From contig JADDPY010000675.1 of the NCBI GenBank assembly GCA_016781635.1, positions 1 to 5,810 on the forward strand: 5,810 bases of DNA, given 5' to 3'. Both the position numbers and the translations under genes were made by a program. The first letter of the stretch is position 1. The number at the start of each line of letters is the position of its first letter. The notes under the pieces are model-generated. The model did no database searches, was not told the origin of the DNA, and was given only the letters and a program-made list of their open reading frames with translations. This DNA is from Rubrobacter sp. (GTDB lineage Bacteria > Actinomycetota > Rubrobacteria > Rubrobacterales > Rubrobacteraceae). Below, in pieces: positions 5,559-5,810 of this stretch.

Positions 5559-5810
5559 CTACCTCTGCGACGCGGGGCGGACCCGGACGTTGAGGTAGGC
5601 GGGTCCACGGTCGAGACCGCACAGGAAGGCGGCGGCGACGATCTTGGCCTCGGTCGCAGAGGGTTTGAGTCTCGCGTCCTGCTTGAGTATGCCGTCGAGG
5701 TTCGCGATGGCCTGGAGGCCGCGCCGCGAGCCGGCGCCCCCGGTTTTCACGACGCCGCCGGCCATGCGGGAGACGTCCTCGGCCTCCTTGCGTCCGGCCC
5801 GACGCTCTAC
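5559..5810 (-). CDS. 3' end of an unrecognised gene, cut by the window edge
   Basis: The last 83 codons of a minus-strand frame that is open to the right edge and ends at TAG 5559-5561. An internal ATG (5765) exists, but the frame continues in the same style upstream of it (VERRAGRKEAEDVSR), so this is very probably the tail of a longer protein. The visible part is Ala/Gly/Arg-rich, with a Gly-rich stretch near the ATG, a likely helix with LQAIANLDGILKQD, another with ATEAKIVAAAFLCGL, and a final strand YLNVRVRP. It is soluble in character with no membrane segment. I do not recognise the family. It shares the strand of cbiX, 134 bases upstream. Confidence 0.6.
   Translation of the reverse strand, partial: VERRAGRKEAEDVSRMAGGVVKTGGAGSRRGLQAIANLDGILKQDARLKPSATEAKIVAAAFLCGLDRGPAYLNVRVRPASQR

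Overview
This is a high-GC window, with most codon third positions G or C and several GTG/TTG starts. The content suggests a deep-branching actinobacterium of the Rubrobacter type. That placement is inferred from composition, from a sirohydrochlorin-type chelatase next to a homologue of the Deinococcus DR2241 iron-sulfur module, and from small BON-domain proteins. No rRNA or other marker gene is present to confirm it.

Layout from left to right. Positions 1-133 are an AT-richer gap with no gene. Positions 134-1242 hold a two-gene minus-strand operon: a CPBP (Abi/CAAX-like) intramembrane protease, then a single-pass membrane-anchored protein of unknown function, joined by a 4-base stop/start overlap. 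A 117-base divergent intergenic region follows. Positions 1360-2715 encode a complete plus-strand phosphomannomutase/phosphoglucomutase. It is separated from the next block by a 16-bp perfect hairpin that can terminate transcription from both sides.

Positions 2812-5424 hold a compact minus-strand cluster, in transcription order: a two-domain CbiX-type chelatase, a DR2241-like Fe-S protein, a short BON-domain protein, and a membrane-anchored BON-domain protein. The first three are linked by a 20-base overlap and then a 1-base gap. The frame of the short BON protein overlaps the start of the anchored one. Upstream lies a 134-base gap with two small hairpins, then the 3' end of an unrecognised minus-strand gene running off the right edge.

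Functionally, CbiX inserts metal (cobalt, or iron for sirohaem) into sirohydrochlorin. In Deinococcus the chelatase halves and the Fe-S module are one polypeptide, whereas here they are two translationally coupled genes. The BON proteins probably act at the membrane or envelope, and their link to the chelatase is suggested only by gene order. The mutase is a stand-alone enzyme supplying sugar-1-phosphates for polysaccharide or trehalose/mannose-derived compounds. I see no mobile element, CRISPR array, tRNA or rRNA, and no clearly new multi-gene system. The most unusual points are the T6 tract at the end of the short BON domain, the loss of one metal-site histidine in the first CbiX half, and the chelatase-to-BON gene order.
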